From: Clostridium sp. KNHs205
Lineage (GTDB): Bacteria > Bacillota > Clostridia > Lachnospirales > Lachnospiraceae
Assembly (NCBI RefSeq): GCF_000702945.1
Contig: NZ_JNLE01000003.1
Coordinates: 2,713,501-2,777,500 of the forward strand
Direction of reading: 5' to 3'
DNA length: 64,000 nt
Shown here piece by piece: positions 1 to 8,229 of the stretch (its first letter is position 1; the number at the start of each line of letters is the position of its first letter). The notes under the pieces were generated by a model that ran no database searches, was not told the origin of the DNA, and saw nothing but the letters and a program-made list of their open reading frames with translations. The position numbers were made by a program, and so were the translations under genes.

Positions 1-837
1 GCAATGATAGACTTTACCAATGAGCAGGCAGTTGGCTGGTTCAATGATAAACTGAAGCAGCTGATGGAAGACTATGGAGTAGACGGCTATAAGTTCGATG
101 CCGGTGATCTGGATCAGTTTCAGGAGAATTTCGTATGTTATAAACCCATTAATGGTTTGGAATATTCCCAGATTTGGGCACAGGTAGGCTGTAACTATTC
201 TCTTAATGAATACCGTGCCTGCTGGAAGATGGGAGGAAAAGGCCTGGCTCAGAGACTTAGCGATAAGAATCACAGCTGGAAGCCGGAGGGAGGCCTTGGA
301 AGCCTTATTCCCAATGGGTTAATACAGGGTATTCTCGGTTATGCCTTTACCTGTCCTGATATGATTGGCGGAGGAGAATATATGAATTTTCTCGAAAACA
401 GCCAAAATCTGGACAGAGAGCTTATTGTCCGTAACGCCCAATGTGCCGCATTGTTTCCTATGATGCAGTTCTCTGTTGCACCCTGGAGAGTGCTGGATGA
501 AATGCACCTTACTATATGTGTGGAGATGGCTAAGCTTCATGAGAGATTTGGTGAAAGAATCCTTAAGCTGGCAGAAGCAGCAGCAGTTACCGGAGAGCCT
601 ATTATCAGACACCTGGAATATGTATTTCCTGGCAATGGTTATGAGACAATCAATGATCAGTTTATGTTAGGGGATAATATCCTGGTAGCGCCAGTTCTGG
701 AAAAAGGAGCCACCACAAAAAGAGTCATCTTCCCCGAAGGAAAATGGATAGGCGATGACCAGAGCGAAGTATATGGCCCTTGTGTTCAAATAGTTGAAGC
801 GCCATTGGAAAGATTGCCCTGGTATGAGAAGCAGTAG
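1..837 (+). CDS. GH31 family glycosidase, C-terminal part (5' end outside window)
   Basis: This is the C-terminal 278 residues of a family 31 glycoside hydrolase, a retaining alpha-glycosidase family (alpha-glucosidase, alpha-xylosidase and relatives). The reading frame is open at base 1, so the gene begins upstream. The YKFDAGD segment at about residues 29-35 matches the GH31 catalytic-nucleophile region; LSDKNHSW near residue 85 lies where the acid/base segment is expected, followed by a typical glycine-rich stretch ending PDMIGG. The C-terminus (FMLGDNILVAPVLEKGA) is the usual GH31 distal beta-domain entry. No signal peptide can be judged. Substrate specificity cannot be set from this part; alpha-xylosidase or alpha-glucosidase would fit the plant-glycan setting. 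Confidence 0.88.
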   Translation, partial: AMIDFTNEQAVGWFNDKLKQLMEDYGVDGYKFDAGDLDQFQENFVCYKPINGLEYSQIWAQVGCNYSLNEYRACWKMGGKGLAQRLSDKNHSWKPEGGLGSLIPNGLIQGILGYAFTCPDMIGGGEYMNFLENSQNLDRELIVRNAQCAALFPMMQFSVAPWRVLDEMHLTICVEMAKLHERFGERILKLAEAAAVTGEPIIRHLEYVFPGNGYETINDQFMLGDNILVAPVLEKGATTKRVIFPEGKWIGDDQSEVYGPCVQIVEAPLERLPWYEKQ

Positions 838-942
838 GCTTACACTATCCTTTTAGTTAGTATCTCACCAATAAGTACATACTTGTATTCATGGACACAT
901 AAGGTTATCATATAGGAAATAATCTTTCTAGGAGGCTGTACG

Positions 943-1479
943 ATGAAAAAGGAAATACAGGTATTAGACTACGCAAATGATATTATGAAGGCAGTGCAAA
1001 GTGGTGTGTTACTGACAACAAAAGCAGAGGAGAAAGTAAATTCCATGACTATATCCTGGGGTACCCTGGGAATTGAATGGGGAAAATTAATATTTACTGT
1101 ATTTGTCAGAGAAAACAGATTTACCAAACAACAACTGGATAAGAATCCTGAATTTACGATTAATGTTCCTTTTGGTGATTTCGATAAAAAGATTCTGGGT
1201 GTATGCGGCACAAAGTCAGGTCATACAGTTGATAAAGCGAAAGAACTTAATTTGACACTGGAGGAACCGGCTGTTATTTCTGTTCCTGCCATCAAGGAAC
1301 TTCCTTTGACATTAGAGTGCAAGATTGTATACAGACAGAAACAGGAGGCGAAGGAAATAACGGAAGAAAATAATAAAAGATTTTATCCTCAGGATGTTGA
1401 CAGTACCTTCCACGGTGCTAATAGAGATTATCATACGGCATATTACGGTGAGATTGTGAGCGCTTATATTATTGAGTAA
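943..1479 (+). CDS. flavin reductase family protein
   Basis: A 178-residue protein resembling the FMN-binding flavin reductase-like domain (split-barrel fold) found in small NAD(P)H:flavin oxidoreductases and flavoredoxins. The N-terminal half carries the family pattern of a TTKAEEKVNSMTISWGTLGIEWGK segment (split here: residues 25-48) followed by ENRFTKQQLDKNPEFTINVP, where FMN phosphate contacts are usual. The start is fixed by an AGGAGG box 6 bases before ATG. Length is normal and the protein should be cytoplasmic. The next gene encodes an FNR-like reductase domain, so the two may cooperate in flavin or electron transfer, though 330 bases and a separate promoter lie between them. Physiological substrate unknown. 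Confidence 0.8.
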   Translation: MKKEIQVLDYANDIMKAVQSGVLLTTKAEEKVNSMTISWGTLGIEWGKLIFTVFVRENRFTKQQLDKNPEFTINVPFGDFDKKILGVCGTKSGHTVDKAKELNLTLEEPAVISVPAIKELPLTLECKIVYRQKQEAKEITEENNKRFYPQDVDSTFHGANRDYHTAYYGEIVSAYIIE

Positions 1480-1811
1480 TCTATTTGTCATATGTTATAA
1501 TTATAATAATAGAGGGTGTTGTATTAGTAAGTTCAATTAAACAGGAGATTACGGATATTATAATACAGGGATTTTAACTTGGATATCCGGCATATCTTCC
1601 AGAGATTGAAGAACTAATATAACACTTTCTTTTTGTGCTGAGACAAAATAGTTCAACCTGAATTAAGTACAATCAAATAGTATAAAATATTTTGCTTGAT
1701 TATATTCTGATTTGGTTTATACTTACTATAAGAAATATTAATGAGAAGCATTTTCAAATACAAGCTAACTAAGGTTCGTTAGCTGTCGAGCTTTCAGAAA
1801 GGAAATAACAT
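1480..1811. other. intergenic region with promoter and small palindrome
   Basis: 332 bases without a gene. The first 200 bases hold nothing recognised. The last 120 hold a promoter and an inverted repeat, listed separately. Confidence 0.6.
1696..1784 (+). promoter_or_regulatory. promoter (TTGATT-16-TATACT) with downstream operator-like palindrome
   Basis: A -35 box TTGATT at 1696-1701 and a -10 box TATACT at 1718-1723 are 16 bases apart. About 40 bases downstream of the -10 box an inverted repeat AGCTAAC/GTTAGCT (1763-1769 and 1778-1784, 8-base spacer) lies in the leader of the FNR-like gene. The palindrome has the size of a TetR-family operator, but no such regulator is adjacent. The role is inferred. 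Confidence 0.4.
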
Positions 1812-2513
1812 ATGGTTAAATACAAGGTTAAGATTACAGATATCATAGAGGAAGCGCACGGAACCAAAACTTTTATACTTGATAAACCAGAAGACTTTAC
1901 ATGGTTGGAAGGTGCCCATACACATATTGGTATGCTGGGATTTGATGAAGGAGAGACACCGAACAAAGCCTGGGTCCGCCATATGTCAATTATAACCTTG
2001 CCGGAAGATAACAAAATAGGCTTTACGACCAGAGTATATCCCCCATTCTCAGAGTTTAAAGACAAATTATCGGGACTGCAGGCAGGGGATGAAGTGGTTC
2101 TCTTTAAGATCGGTTCAAGAATGTATCTAAGAAGAGAGGAAAAAACAGTAGTATTAGTCTCAATGGGAGTTGGAATTGCAACCATGAGACCCTTGATAAA
2201 AAGTTTTATTAAGGACCAGACAGGTATCAGGGAACTGATCAGCCTTAATATTGATTCCTCCGGAGATTTTATATATAAAGCTGAACTGGATCAGCTGCAT
2301 AACCCAAAGCTGAAAAAATACTTTGCAGAAAACAGAAATGAATTTTATGAAATTCTGAATGTGATTTCGGAGAATAAAGATGCTTACTATTATCTGGTTG
2401 GTAGCGATAATTTTCTAAGAGATATTATTAAATATCTCAAGAATAAAAATATCCCTGAGAAAAGTATACTTCTTGATAAAAAGGAGGAGTTGTTAGCTGA
2501 TTATTTCAGTTAA
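1812..2513 (+). CDS. FAD/NAD-binding oxidoreductase, ferredoxin-NADP reductase-like
   Basis: A 233-residue protein with the two-domain layout of the ferredoxin-NADP reductase superfamily. Residues 1-100 form the flavin-binding barrel (VRHMSIITLPEDN resembles the RxYS FAD motif in position), and residues about 115-225 the nucleotide-binding domain, beginning VVLVSMGVGIATMRPL, which matches the GxGI(A/T)xxxP pyridine-nucleotide motif. A YYLVGSDNF segment near residue 197 matches the late CGP/VGP-like strand. There is no ferredoxin domain, so an external acceptor is implied. The start lies after a GAAAGGAAA box. A promoter and palindrome sit upstream. Cytoplasmic; the partner is unknown, possibly the flavin reductase gene before it. 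Confidence 0.75.
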   Translation: MVKYKVKITDIIEEAHGTKTFILDKPEDFTWLEGAHTHIGMLGFDEGETPNKAWVRHMSIITLPEDNKIGFTTRVYPPFSEFKDKLSGLQAGDEVVLFKIGSRMYLRREEKTVVLVSMGVGIATMRPLIKSFIKDQTGIRELISLNIDSSGDFIYKAELDQLHNPKLKKYFAENRNEFYEILNVISENKDAYYYLVGSDNFLRDIIKYLKNKNIPEKSILLDKKEELLADYFS

Positions 2514-2582
2514 AAGTCCAGGGAGTATAAATAAGATAATAAAAGAAATAATAGACAAAAGATAAAAACAGGAGGGTACGTA

Positions 2583-2954
2583 ATGGAAGCTTTTGCGGAG
2601 TTTATATCAAAAATTGATAATCCGGAGCAAAAAGCCCGGGTAGTAGAAATTCTTCAATGGGTAAGTGGGAAATATCCAACCCTGGAAACCAAAGTTGCAT
2701 GGAATCAGCCCATGTTCACTGACCATGGAACATTTATTATAGGCTTTAGTGTGGCTAAAAAGCACATGGCAGTTGCTCCTGAGGAGCCTGCAATAACCAA
2801 GTTTACAGCTGAAATTGAGAAGGCTGGTTATAGCTATACCAACGGACTTATACGAATAACCTGGGATAATGAAGTGGATTATGGATTGCTTGAGAAAATA
2901 ATAGAATTTAATATACAGGATAAAGCTGATTGTACCACATTTTGGAGAAAATGA
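2583..2954 (+). CDS. DUF1801 / YdhG-like iron-chaperone family protein
   Basis: A 123-residue protein of the DUF1801 family, which includes B. subtilis YdhG/Fra-like proteins of the frataxin-like fold. Visible family marks are the N-terminal EFISKIDNPEQKARVVEILQ helix, KVAWNQPMFTDHGTFIIGFSVAKKHMAVAP (residues about 38-66), and a C-terminal segment ending in the lysine-containing helix. Length is typical. An AGGAGG box precedes the ATG. Members are implicated in intracellular iron handling, or are only known by structure, so the exact role is unsure. It follows the FNR-like gene by 69 bases and may be cotranscribed. Confidence 0.75.
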   Translation: MEAFAEFISKIDNPEQKARVVEILQWVSGKYPTLETKVAWNQPMFTDHGTFIIGFSVAKKHMAVAPEEPAITKFTAEIEKAGYSYTNGLIRITWDNEVDYGLLEKIIEFNIQDKADCTTFWRK

Positions 2955-2999
2955 AATACTAGAATATTTACAAAAGAGATTCTGAAAATAAAATGGAGA

Positions 3000-3198
3000 G
3001 GCGGTTGCATCATAGCCTGTGTTTTAGGAAGAAGCCCTTTGCCATTCCCGCACGCCGGTTGAAAGACATACTACCGATTTTGTAAGCAGTAATCGTAAAA
3101 ATATACGATACTGAACAAAATTGTGGCACATGTCTTTTAAGCAGTGTACAGGAAGGTCACAGAGCTTCTTCCTGTTTTTGTGCTATTATGCAACAGCC
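3000..3198. repeat. long imperfect palindromic repeat, family A copy 1
   Basis: About 95-base arms fold on each other: GGCGGTTGCATCATAG at the left end pairs with CTATTATGCAACAGCC at the right end, GGAAGAAGC pairs with GCTTCTTCC, AAAGACAT with ATGTCTTTT, and ATTTTGT with ACAAAAT, around a centre near 3099. The left arm shares GAAAGACA, ACCGATTTTGT and an AGAAGCC block in the same order with the element at 33043-33180. No reading frame or transposase is inside. It is best described as a MITE-like or REP-like repeat of unknown origin. Confidence 0.75.
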
Positions 3199-3305
3199 AT
3201 TCTTCCTATAGCTTACGAGAGGAAGCTAAATATTAAGGTAAGTTCATGATGGTCGTAGATGCTTATTATGTGAAAGAAAATGAAGAGATAAATTAATTAC
3301 TTTTT

Positions 3306-3313
3306 GCTATAAT
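3306..3313 (+). promoter_or_regulatory. candidate extended -10 promoter for GH28 gene
   Basis: The sequence TGCTATAAT carries a consensus -10 hexamer (TATAAT at 3308-3313) with the TG extension. No good -35 box is visible, which would suit an activator-dependent promoter. It lies about 100 bases before the GH28 start region. Confidence 0.35.
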
Positions 3314-3430
3314 TAGTAAAATAACTTATTACTGCACATTAGTGTAGTGAATATAGAAAAATTATATATAAGGAAATGAATACTATAGATAATTGAAGGA
3401 AGGAGAGTATGGCCGTAGTTACCAAGGATA

Positions 3431-6100
3431 TTGCTGTACAGAAAAAATATGTTTGCTATAAAAGAAGCCACAGGATGTCCCTTTGACAGGAATTATCTGA
3501 AGAAGGAAGAACGTGAATTTGATATCTGCGCCTATGGTGCAGGTACAGATATGCCCCCTGTAACCAACACCATTGCCATAAATGCAGCAATAAGGGAGGC
3601 CTCCATAGAAGGAGGGACTGTAATTGTTCCCAAAGGGGATTACAGAGTCTATACCATCGTTCTTATGAGCGGTGTGAATATCTATTTAAGTGAAGGAAGT
3701 ATTTTACATGCTGCCAAGACAGAAATAAAGAATTCCTATGAACTACAGGAAGGGGAAGGCGGCAATTATGGTGAGCCGGAAATTAATCTTTATGCAGGAC
3801 TGCAGGATCATGGACATTCCTATTTTCGGAATAGCCTTATTTATGGCAGTGATCTTCAGGATGTCATGATTTATGGACCAGGGCTAATTGATGGCAGCTT
3901 TCTAAATGACAAGGGGGAACTTGAGCATGTGCTGATGGGAGGAGATCCACCGGAACCGGGGAAGCGTACAGAGGCCGGACACCGCGGTGAATGGTTCGGG
4001 AATAAGGCAATTGCCCTTTGCCGGTGCAAGAATGTGGTGCTTCGTGATTTCTCTCTTCTGGCAGGTGGACATTTTGCCATAATAGCAACCTGTGTAACCA
4101 ACCTCTTGATTGAACAGGTTTTAGTAGATACCAACCGAGATGCCCTGGATGTGGATTGCTGCCAGAATGTAACCATTCGGAATTCTGCCTTCAACTCCCT
4201 GACAGATGATGCCATTGTATTAAAGGCTTCCTATGGTGGAGGTATTTTCCTGCGTCTGGAAAATGTCTTAGTTGAGGATTGTACGGTCAGCGGTTATGAT
4301 ATGGGTTCCGTTTATGACAGAACCTTTACTAAAGATAAGCTGGTAGCTACGGATCGATGCGGCCCCACAGCAAGAGTCAAGCTAGGAACGGAATCTACCT
4401 GCGGCTATGATTGTGTAACGGTACGGCGGGTACAGTTTAAACGCTCCCGGGGTTTTGCGCTGGAAGCAGTGGACGGGTCTGATCTGAGCAATATTCTTTT
4501 TGAGGATTCCACCATGGAAGATGTAAGCAGTTCACCGATTTTTATCAGGGCAGGTGACAGGGGGCGTTATCCGGTTACGGGTAACTCGTCAGAGGAAGAG
4601 CTTATCACAGCAGCAGATTCCAAGCCAAATGTACGACTGAATAACACCAGCTGGATTCTTCCGGCGAAGGACAATTACTCCGTATATCCGGCAAGAAGAT
4701 ATCTGCCTGCATATAATAGAACCCATAGTGTCACCGCAGATGGCTGTTCCTTCTTTGAAATCGTAGACCAGGGTGAACCCTGCCTGTTAAATACAGCAAA
4801 TTATCATGAAGAAGAGGGAAGATTCTTTGCCCTTAAGTATGATCTGGATACCTTGCAATACATATCTGACTATGACCGTGAATTAGCGTCAGGTGAACTG
4901 CCCCTTTATGCCAATGCCTGCGGAAGCAGGGGAATCGCATCGGTGCATGATATTGTTATCCGAGGTATCTCAGTGAAAAATGCTGATCCAAGATATCCCA
5001 TTGAACTGATGGGAGTGGTAGGCAGCAGACTTCGTAACATTGCTCTTGAGAATATTACAGTTGAATACAGGGGAGGCTTCACTCTTCGTGAGGCTGTGGA
5101 ACAACGTCAGGTAAATACCAATTGGGAATATTCATACAACAAAGGAAAGAGAAGCATTCAATCTCTGCCGTGGCTAATAAATACTTTTTTCTTAAAAAAC
5201 GAAGGACTGCTGCCAAGAGCAGAATGGGATCCGGAAGAGAAATCCTGGAAGGAGGCGCCTTTTAATGTGCCGGAACTGCCGGAGGTTTATCCGGAGCCCA
5301 GCAATTGGGGGATTCTGCCTGCTTATGGCCTTTATGCCCGCCATGTTGAGAATCTGCATATGTCTAAGCTTACTCTGCATTATCTCGTGGAAGACAGCAG
5401 ATATCCTATCGTACTGGATGATGTTGTCGGGGGTTCCGCCTTTAATATTCGTGGGGACCATAGGGAGGATAAAGAAGAAGTCGTATGTGTTACAAACAAT
5501 TATAAACGTCCTGCAGGGCTTGAATATGTGCCGGATTATCCCTATCACATAACCACTGTTGAGGAAGTGGAAATCGACAGCACTCTGTCTGTTAAGCAGG
5601 TTCAGGTTACTGCTCCGGCGCCGGGTACGCCAAAAGACAGTCTGTACAACTATGAAACAGCGGCAAGCACAGAGAATGGCTATAACTATGATTCTAAAAC
5701 TGCCAACTATCCATTGCCCCAAACCGTATACCGTCCGTTTTTTCTGCCGGTACCGGAACAAACTATTCAAGTAGGGCAGGAGCTTGTGTTTGAGGTCATA
5801 GCCAGACAGCCGGCTTACGAGGTCTCTCTTTTGGAGACCGACGGAAAGATATACAATGAATCCCGTGCTGTGAAAGACTATAGTGTCAAAGGTATCTCAA
5901 CACCCATGACCTTGCAGGTAAGTAATTTACCGGAAGGGGCAGCTTTTGATTCAGCCTCCTTTGTGCCGGGTAAGCCATGTGTTTTTAGATGGACACCAAC
6001 AGAAGCAGCATTGAAAAAAGAGCCGTATTATCTGACCTTTACAGCGGATGATGGGATTATACCTGTAAAAATGGAGGTTTTGATAACGATAGTAGTCTAG
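3431..6100 (+). CDS. GH28 family (polygalacturonase-like) hydrolase with C-terminal Ig-like domain
   Basis: An 889-residue protein of the GH28 right-handed beta-helix family, which hydrolyses galacturonan, rhamnogalacturonan or xylogalacturonan. The N-terminus has the pectate-lyase-like start (DICAYGAGTDMPPVTNTIAINAAI split over residues 25-50). Around residues 230-240 DTNRDALDVDC matches the NTDG motif and near residues 258-265 TDDAIVLK matches the catalytic DD motif. Residues about 775-889 form a putative Ig/cadherin-like domain. There is no signal peptide, so it likely acts on imported oligomers. The start is doubtful: the listed TTG has only a poor ribosome site; ATG 3449 has none. A well-placed AGGAGAG precedes ATG 3409 in another frame, see findings. 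Larger than simple polygalacturonases, so specificity is unsure. Confidence 0.87.
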   Translation: MLYRKNMFAIKEATGCPFDRNYLKKEEREFDICAYGAGTDMPPVTNTIAINAAIREASIEGGTVIVPKGDYRVYTIVLMSGVNIYLSEGSILHAAKTEIKNSYELQEGEGGNYGEPEINLYAGLQDHGHSYFRNSLIYGSDLQDVMIYGPGLIDGSFLNDKGELEHVLMGGDPPEPGKRTEAGHRGEWFGNKAIALCRCKNVVLRDFSLLAGGHFAIIATCVTNLLIEQVLVDTNRDALDVDCCQNVTIRNSAFNSLTDDAIVLKASYGGGIFLRLENVLVEDCTVSGYDMGSVYDRTFTKDKLVATDRCGPTARVKLGTESTCGYDCVTVRRVQFKRSRGFALEAVDGSDLSNILFEDSTMEDVSSSPIFIRAGDRGRYPVTGNSSEEELITAADSKPNVRLNNTSWILPAKDNYSVYPARRYLPAYNRTHSVTADGCSFFEIVDQGEPCLLNTANYHEEEGRFFALKYDLDTLQYISDYDRELASGELPLYANACGSRGIASVHDIVIRGISVKNADPRYPIELMGVVGSRLRNIALENITVEYRGGFTLREAVEQRQVNTNWEYSYNKGKRSIQSLPWLINTFFLKNEGLLPRAEWDPEEKSWKEAPFNVPELPEVYPEPSNWGILPAYGLYARHVENLHMSKLTLHYLVEDSRYPIVLDDVVGGSAFNIRGDHREDKEEVVCVTNNYKRPAGLEYVPDYPYHITTVEEVEIDSTLSVKQVQVTAPAPGTPKDSLYNYETAASTENGYNYDSKTANYPLPQTVYRPFFLPVPEQTIQVGQELVFEVIARQPAYEVSLLETDGKIYNESRAVKDYSVKGISTPMTLQVSNLPEGAAFDSASFVPGKPCVFRWTPTEAALKKEPYYLTFTADDGIIPVKMEVLITIVV

Positions 6101-6306
6101 AAAAAGCGGAGCTGATTGAAGCAAACGATATCAGAAGAATTGTGAAATCTGATTTTGTAAAAGATGTTATGGTAAAAGAGCGTAAGGTTGGTGCAGAAAG
6201 ATATACTTTCGTTATGAATTTTTCCACTGAACCCAGAGAAATTGAGAATCTGACATTGGATAAATATGATTTTGCAGTAAAGAAGTTTGAATTGGATGAA
6301 AGATAG
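6101..6306 (+). pseudogene. C-terminal remnant, probably of a GH42 beta-galactosidase
   Basis: Immediately after the GH28 stop, a different frame stays open to a TAG at 6304-6306 and reads about 68 residues ending LTLDKYDFAVKKFELDER. The pattern RYTFVMNFSTEPREIE followed by LTLDKYDFAV resembles the small C-terminal beta domain of GH42 beta-galactosidases (a strand like YxFxxNxS, then LxLxxYxxAV). No start codon with a ribosome site is present. I infer a truncated relic, perhaps joined to GH28 by deletion. An unannotated tail of another family cannot be excluded. Confidence 0.45.
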
Positions 6307-6640
6307 AAACTGAAGTCTGTAAATAATAGTTGAAGGATGATTACGCATTTATGCGATAATCATCCTTTTTATTTGGATAGAATTTTCTGCTGGCCTTTTT
6401 GCTTAAGGATAATTCATGGTTTAACTTATATCAGCTTATAAGTAAAAGCATAACGGAGAAAGAAATAGTGAATTATTCGTAAGTAAAATTACACAAAAAT
6501 ACTGGACCCTGGCAAGGGGAAAATGCTGAAAATAAATTGCGTATTCAAAAATTTACTGACATTAAGAGAAATTTTGTGTTAAAATAGATTAATGTAAAAC
6601 AATTAATGATTTATGATTTCCCTAGGAACAGGAGGTATTA
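6307..6640. other. intergenic region, promoter for small ORF/CarD gene
   Basis: Contains the terminator at 6333-6375 and a promoter candidate CTGACA (6556-6561), 18-base spacer, TAAAAT (6580-6585). Otherwise AT-rich and featureless. Confidence 0.5.
6333..6375 (+). terminator. intrinsic terminator after GH28/GH42-remnant
   Basis: Stem AAGGATGATTA pairs with TAATCATCCTT around CGCATTTATGCG, itself able to pair, then TTTTTATTT. It is nearly perfect and may work in both directions. Confidence 0.85.
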
Positions 6641-6721
6641 ATGTTTGAAATAGGAGACATGAAATCAGAAGTAAATAAAGGAAAAGTCACAGTGCGATTA
6701 AAGGCTTTATCTCAACCATAG
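6641..6721 (+). CDS. 26-residue small ORF, leader-like or CarD remnant
   Basis: ATG at 6641 follows an AGGAGG box at ideal distance and opens a 26-residue frame starting MFEIGDMKSEVNKGKV and ending at TAG 6721. CarD-like proteins commonly begin MFxxGD, so this may be the relic of a duplicated CarD N-terminus, or a short leader peptide for the CarD-like gene 35 bases downstream. Translation is plausible from the ribosome site but there is no other support. Confidence 0.4.
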   Translation: MFEIGDMKSEVNKGKVTVRLKALSQP

Positions 6722-6756
6722 AACTATTATTTAAACAGGAGAAAGGGGAGGTATAA

Positions 6757-7272
6757 ATGTTTCAGAGCGATCAATATATTGTCTACGGGCTGACCGGAAT
6801 ATGCAAAGTTAAGAGCGTGGGATATCTTAAGGGAGATGGTTTTGACAGAGATAAGGTATATTATACCCTGGAGCCTTTACATTCTAAGGGCAGTGCTATC
6901 TATACACCAGTGGAAAATAATAAGGTGAGGATGCGGGAGGTAATTTCAAAGGAAGAAGCCATGAATTTTATACATGATATTCCCGAGTTGGATACTATTG
7001 ATATATACGATGACAAGAGAAGTGAGCCAATATACAGAGAAGCCTTAAAGTTGAATAATTTTTTTGAATTATTGCAGATATTAAAAGCTCTTAAACTGAG
7101 AGAAATTGAAAAAAATACAGGCAATAGAAAGATGTCTGCACTAGATAAGAAATATTTAGACCTTATCAGGAATACTCTGACGGATGAGATATCGCTGGCT
7201 CTTGAGATGCCCCGTGAGAAGGCGGAAGTTGAAATAATGGAGAAGTTGGGAGCTGGAGCCTTGGATTGCTGA
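6757..7272 (+). CDS. CarD-like / TRCF RNA-polymerase-interacting domain protein
   Basis: A 171-residue CarD_TRCF family protein. Residues 1-60 (MFQSDQYIVYGLTGICKVKSV onward, up to the YYTLEPLHSKGSAIYTPVEN segment) form the Tudor-like RNA-polymerase beta-subunit interacting domain; the remainder is helical, as in CarD proteins that bind promoter DNA. These proteins modulate RNA polymerase open-complex stability or stress responses. The ATG follows GGGGAGG at good distance. It is preceded by a 26-codon ORF, perhaps in the same transcript. The C-terminal tail lacks the strongly basic DNA-binding patch known from mycobacterial CarD, so a clostridial subfamily role is likely but not defined. Confidence 0.82.
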   Translation: MFQSDQYIVYGLTGICKVKSVGYLKGDGFDRDKVYYTLEPLHSKGSAIYTPVENNKVRMREVISKEEAMNFIHDIPELDTIDIYDDKRSEPIYREALKLNNFFELLQILKALKLREIEKNTGNRKMSALDKKYLDLIRNTLTDEISLALEMPREKAEVEIMEKLGAGALDC

Positions 7273-7374
7273 TAGAATCATAATTAAAGGTACAGACTGG
7301 TGAGTCTTTCTGCTTACCGGAGAGCAAATCCGGCAGATTGACGCCAGGGTAATCATTGTATTTCTATTTGTAAA

Positions 7375-8229
7375 TTAACCCCTGTACCTTGTCGGTGTAA
7401 TACCCATCTGCTGCTTAAAGATGCGGCTGAAATAATTGCTGTTATTAAAGCCGCATCTTAGAGCTATCTCACTAATGGAAAGGCTGCTGTCCTTTAATTG
7501 GAGGCATGCATTGCGTATTCTTAAGGAAATAATGTAATTCATTGGTGTTGTATGATATGTATCCCGGAAAACCCTTATAAAGTGCCGCTCTGAATAATGT
7601 GAGAGACCAGCCAGCATCTGGATGGAGATATCTTCGTTATAATGATTTTCGATGTAGGATATGGCTTTGGCAATATTGATAATATCCATTTTATGAAAGT
7701 CGTCCTTAAAGTCGTAGGATCTGGACAGTATTACAACCAGTGTCATAAAGCTGGATTGGAGAAAGGTGCGCCAGCCTTCTTGCTTATTCTGATATTCTGA
7801 ATTCATCATATCAACCATTTTACATACTCTGTCAAAATCCTTTTGCATCAGCTTAAGTCTGCTGGAGAATTTATACTCTTTTGAAACATAGGGTTCCAAT
7901 AGGAACAGAGCATGAAAACCTGCCGATCGGGTAATATCATAATTACCGGGAAACAAACTGTCCAGACGAAACATAATATTACAGATACGGAAATTGTCAG
8001 TATCCTGATAACCATGGGCAGTATTATTTCCAATAACAAAAACATCTCCTTTACTGATATGGAATTTCTCTTCGTCTACAATATGTGAAGCACTCCCGTT
8101 CAGTACGATCACCAGTTCAAAGAAATCCTCATGTGTATGAATGAACAGATCCTCGTCATGATATCCGTATTGTATGAAAAATGGAAAACTCTCATCATCA
8201 GTAAAATAACCTAATTTCATGTATGGCAT
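7375..8229 (-). CDS. AraC family regulator with N-terminal cupin domain
   Basis: A 284-residue one-component regulator. Residues about 1-100 form an AraC-type cupin sugar-sensing domain (HTHEDFFELVIVLNGSASHIVDEEKFHISKGDVFVI, split over residues 31-66, gives the characteristic beta-barrel and the G-D-V-F turn). Residues about 185-284 hold the double helix-turn-helix ending FNNSNYFSRIFKQQMGITPTRYRG, the standard AraC signature. ATG 8229 follows a GGAGG box. It is divergent from the GH43 gene across 440 bases, so it most likely activates that gene in response to a xylan- or arabinan-derived sugar. Confidence 0.9.
   Translation of the reverse strand: MPYMKLGYFTDDESFPFFIQYGYHDEDLFIHTHEDFFELVIVLNGSASHIVDEEKFHISKGDVFVIGNNTAHGYQDTDNFRICNIMFRLDSLFPGNYDITRSAGFHALFLLEPYVSKEYKFSSRLKLMQKDFDRVCKMVDMMNSEYQNKQEGWRTFLQSSFMTLVVILSRSYDFKDDFHKMDIINIAKAISYIENHYNEDISIQMLAGLSHYSERHFIRVFRDTYHTTPMNYIISLRIRNACLQLKDSSLSISEIALRCGFNNSNYFSRIFKQQMGITPTRYRG

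Larger units (their letters stand above)
2955..3430. other. intergenic region upstream of GH28 gene
   Basis: 476 bases. It contains the long palindromic repeat at 3000-3198 and a possible promoter at 3306-3313. Nothing else is recognised. Confidence 0.6.

Noticed and set aside
6097-6348. 83-residue minus-strand ORF after GH28
   Set aside because: Antisense to the GH42-like remnant, contains the terminator, and has no ribosome site.
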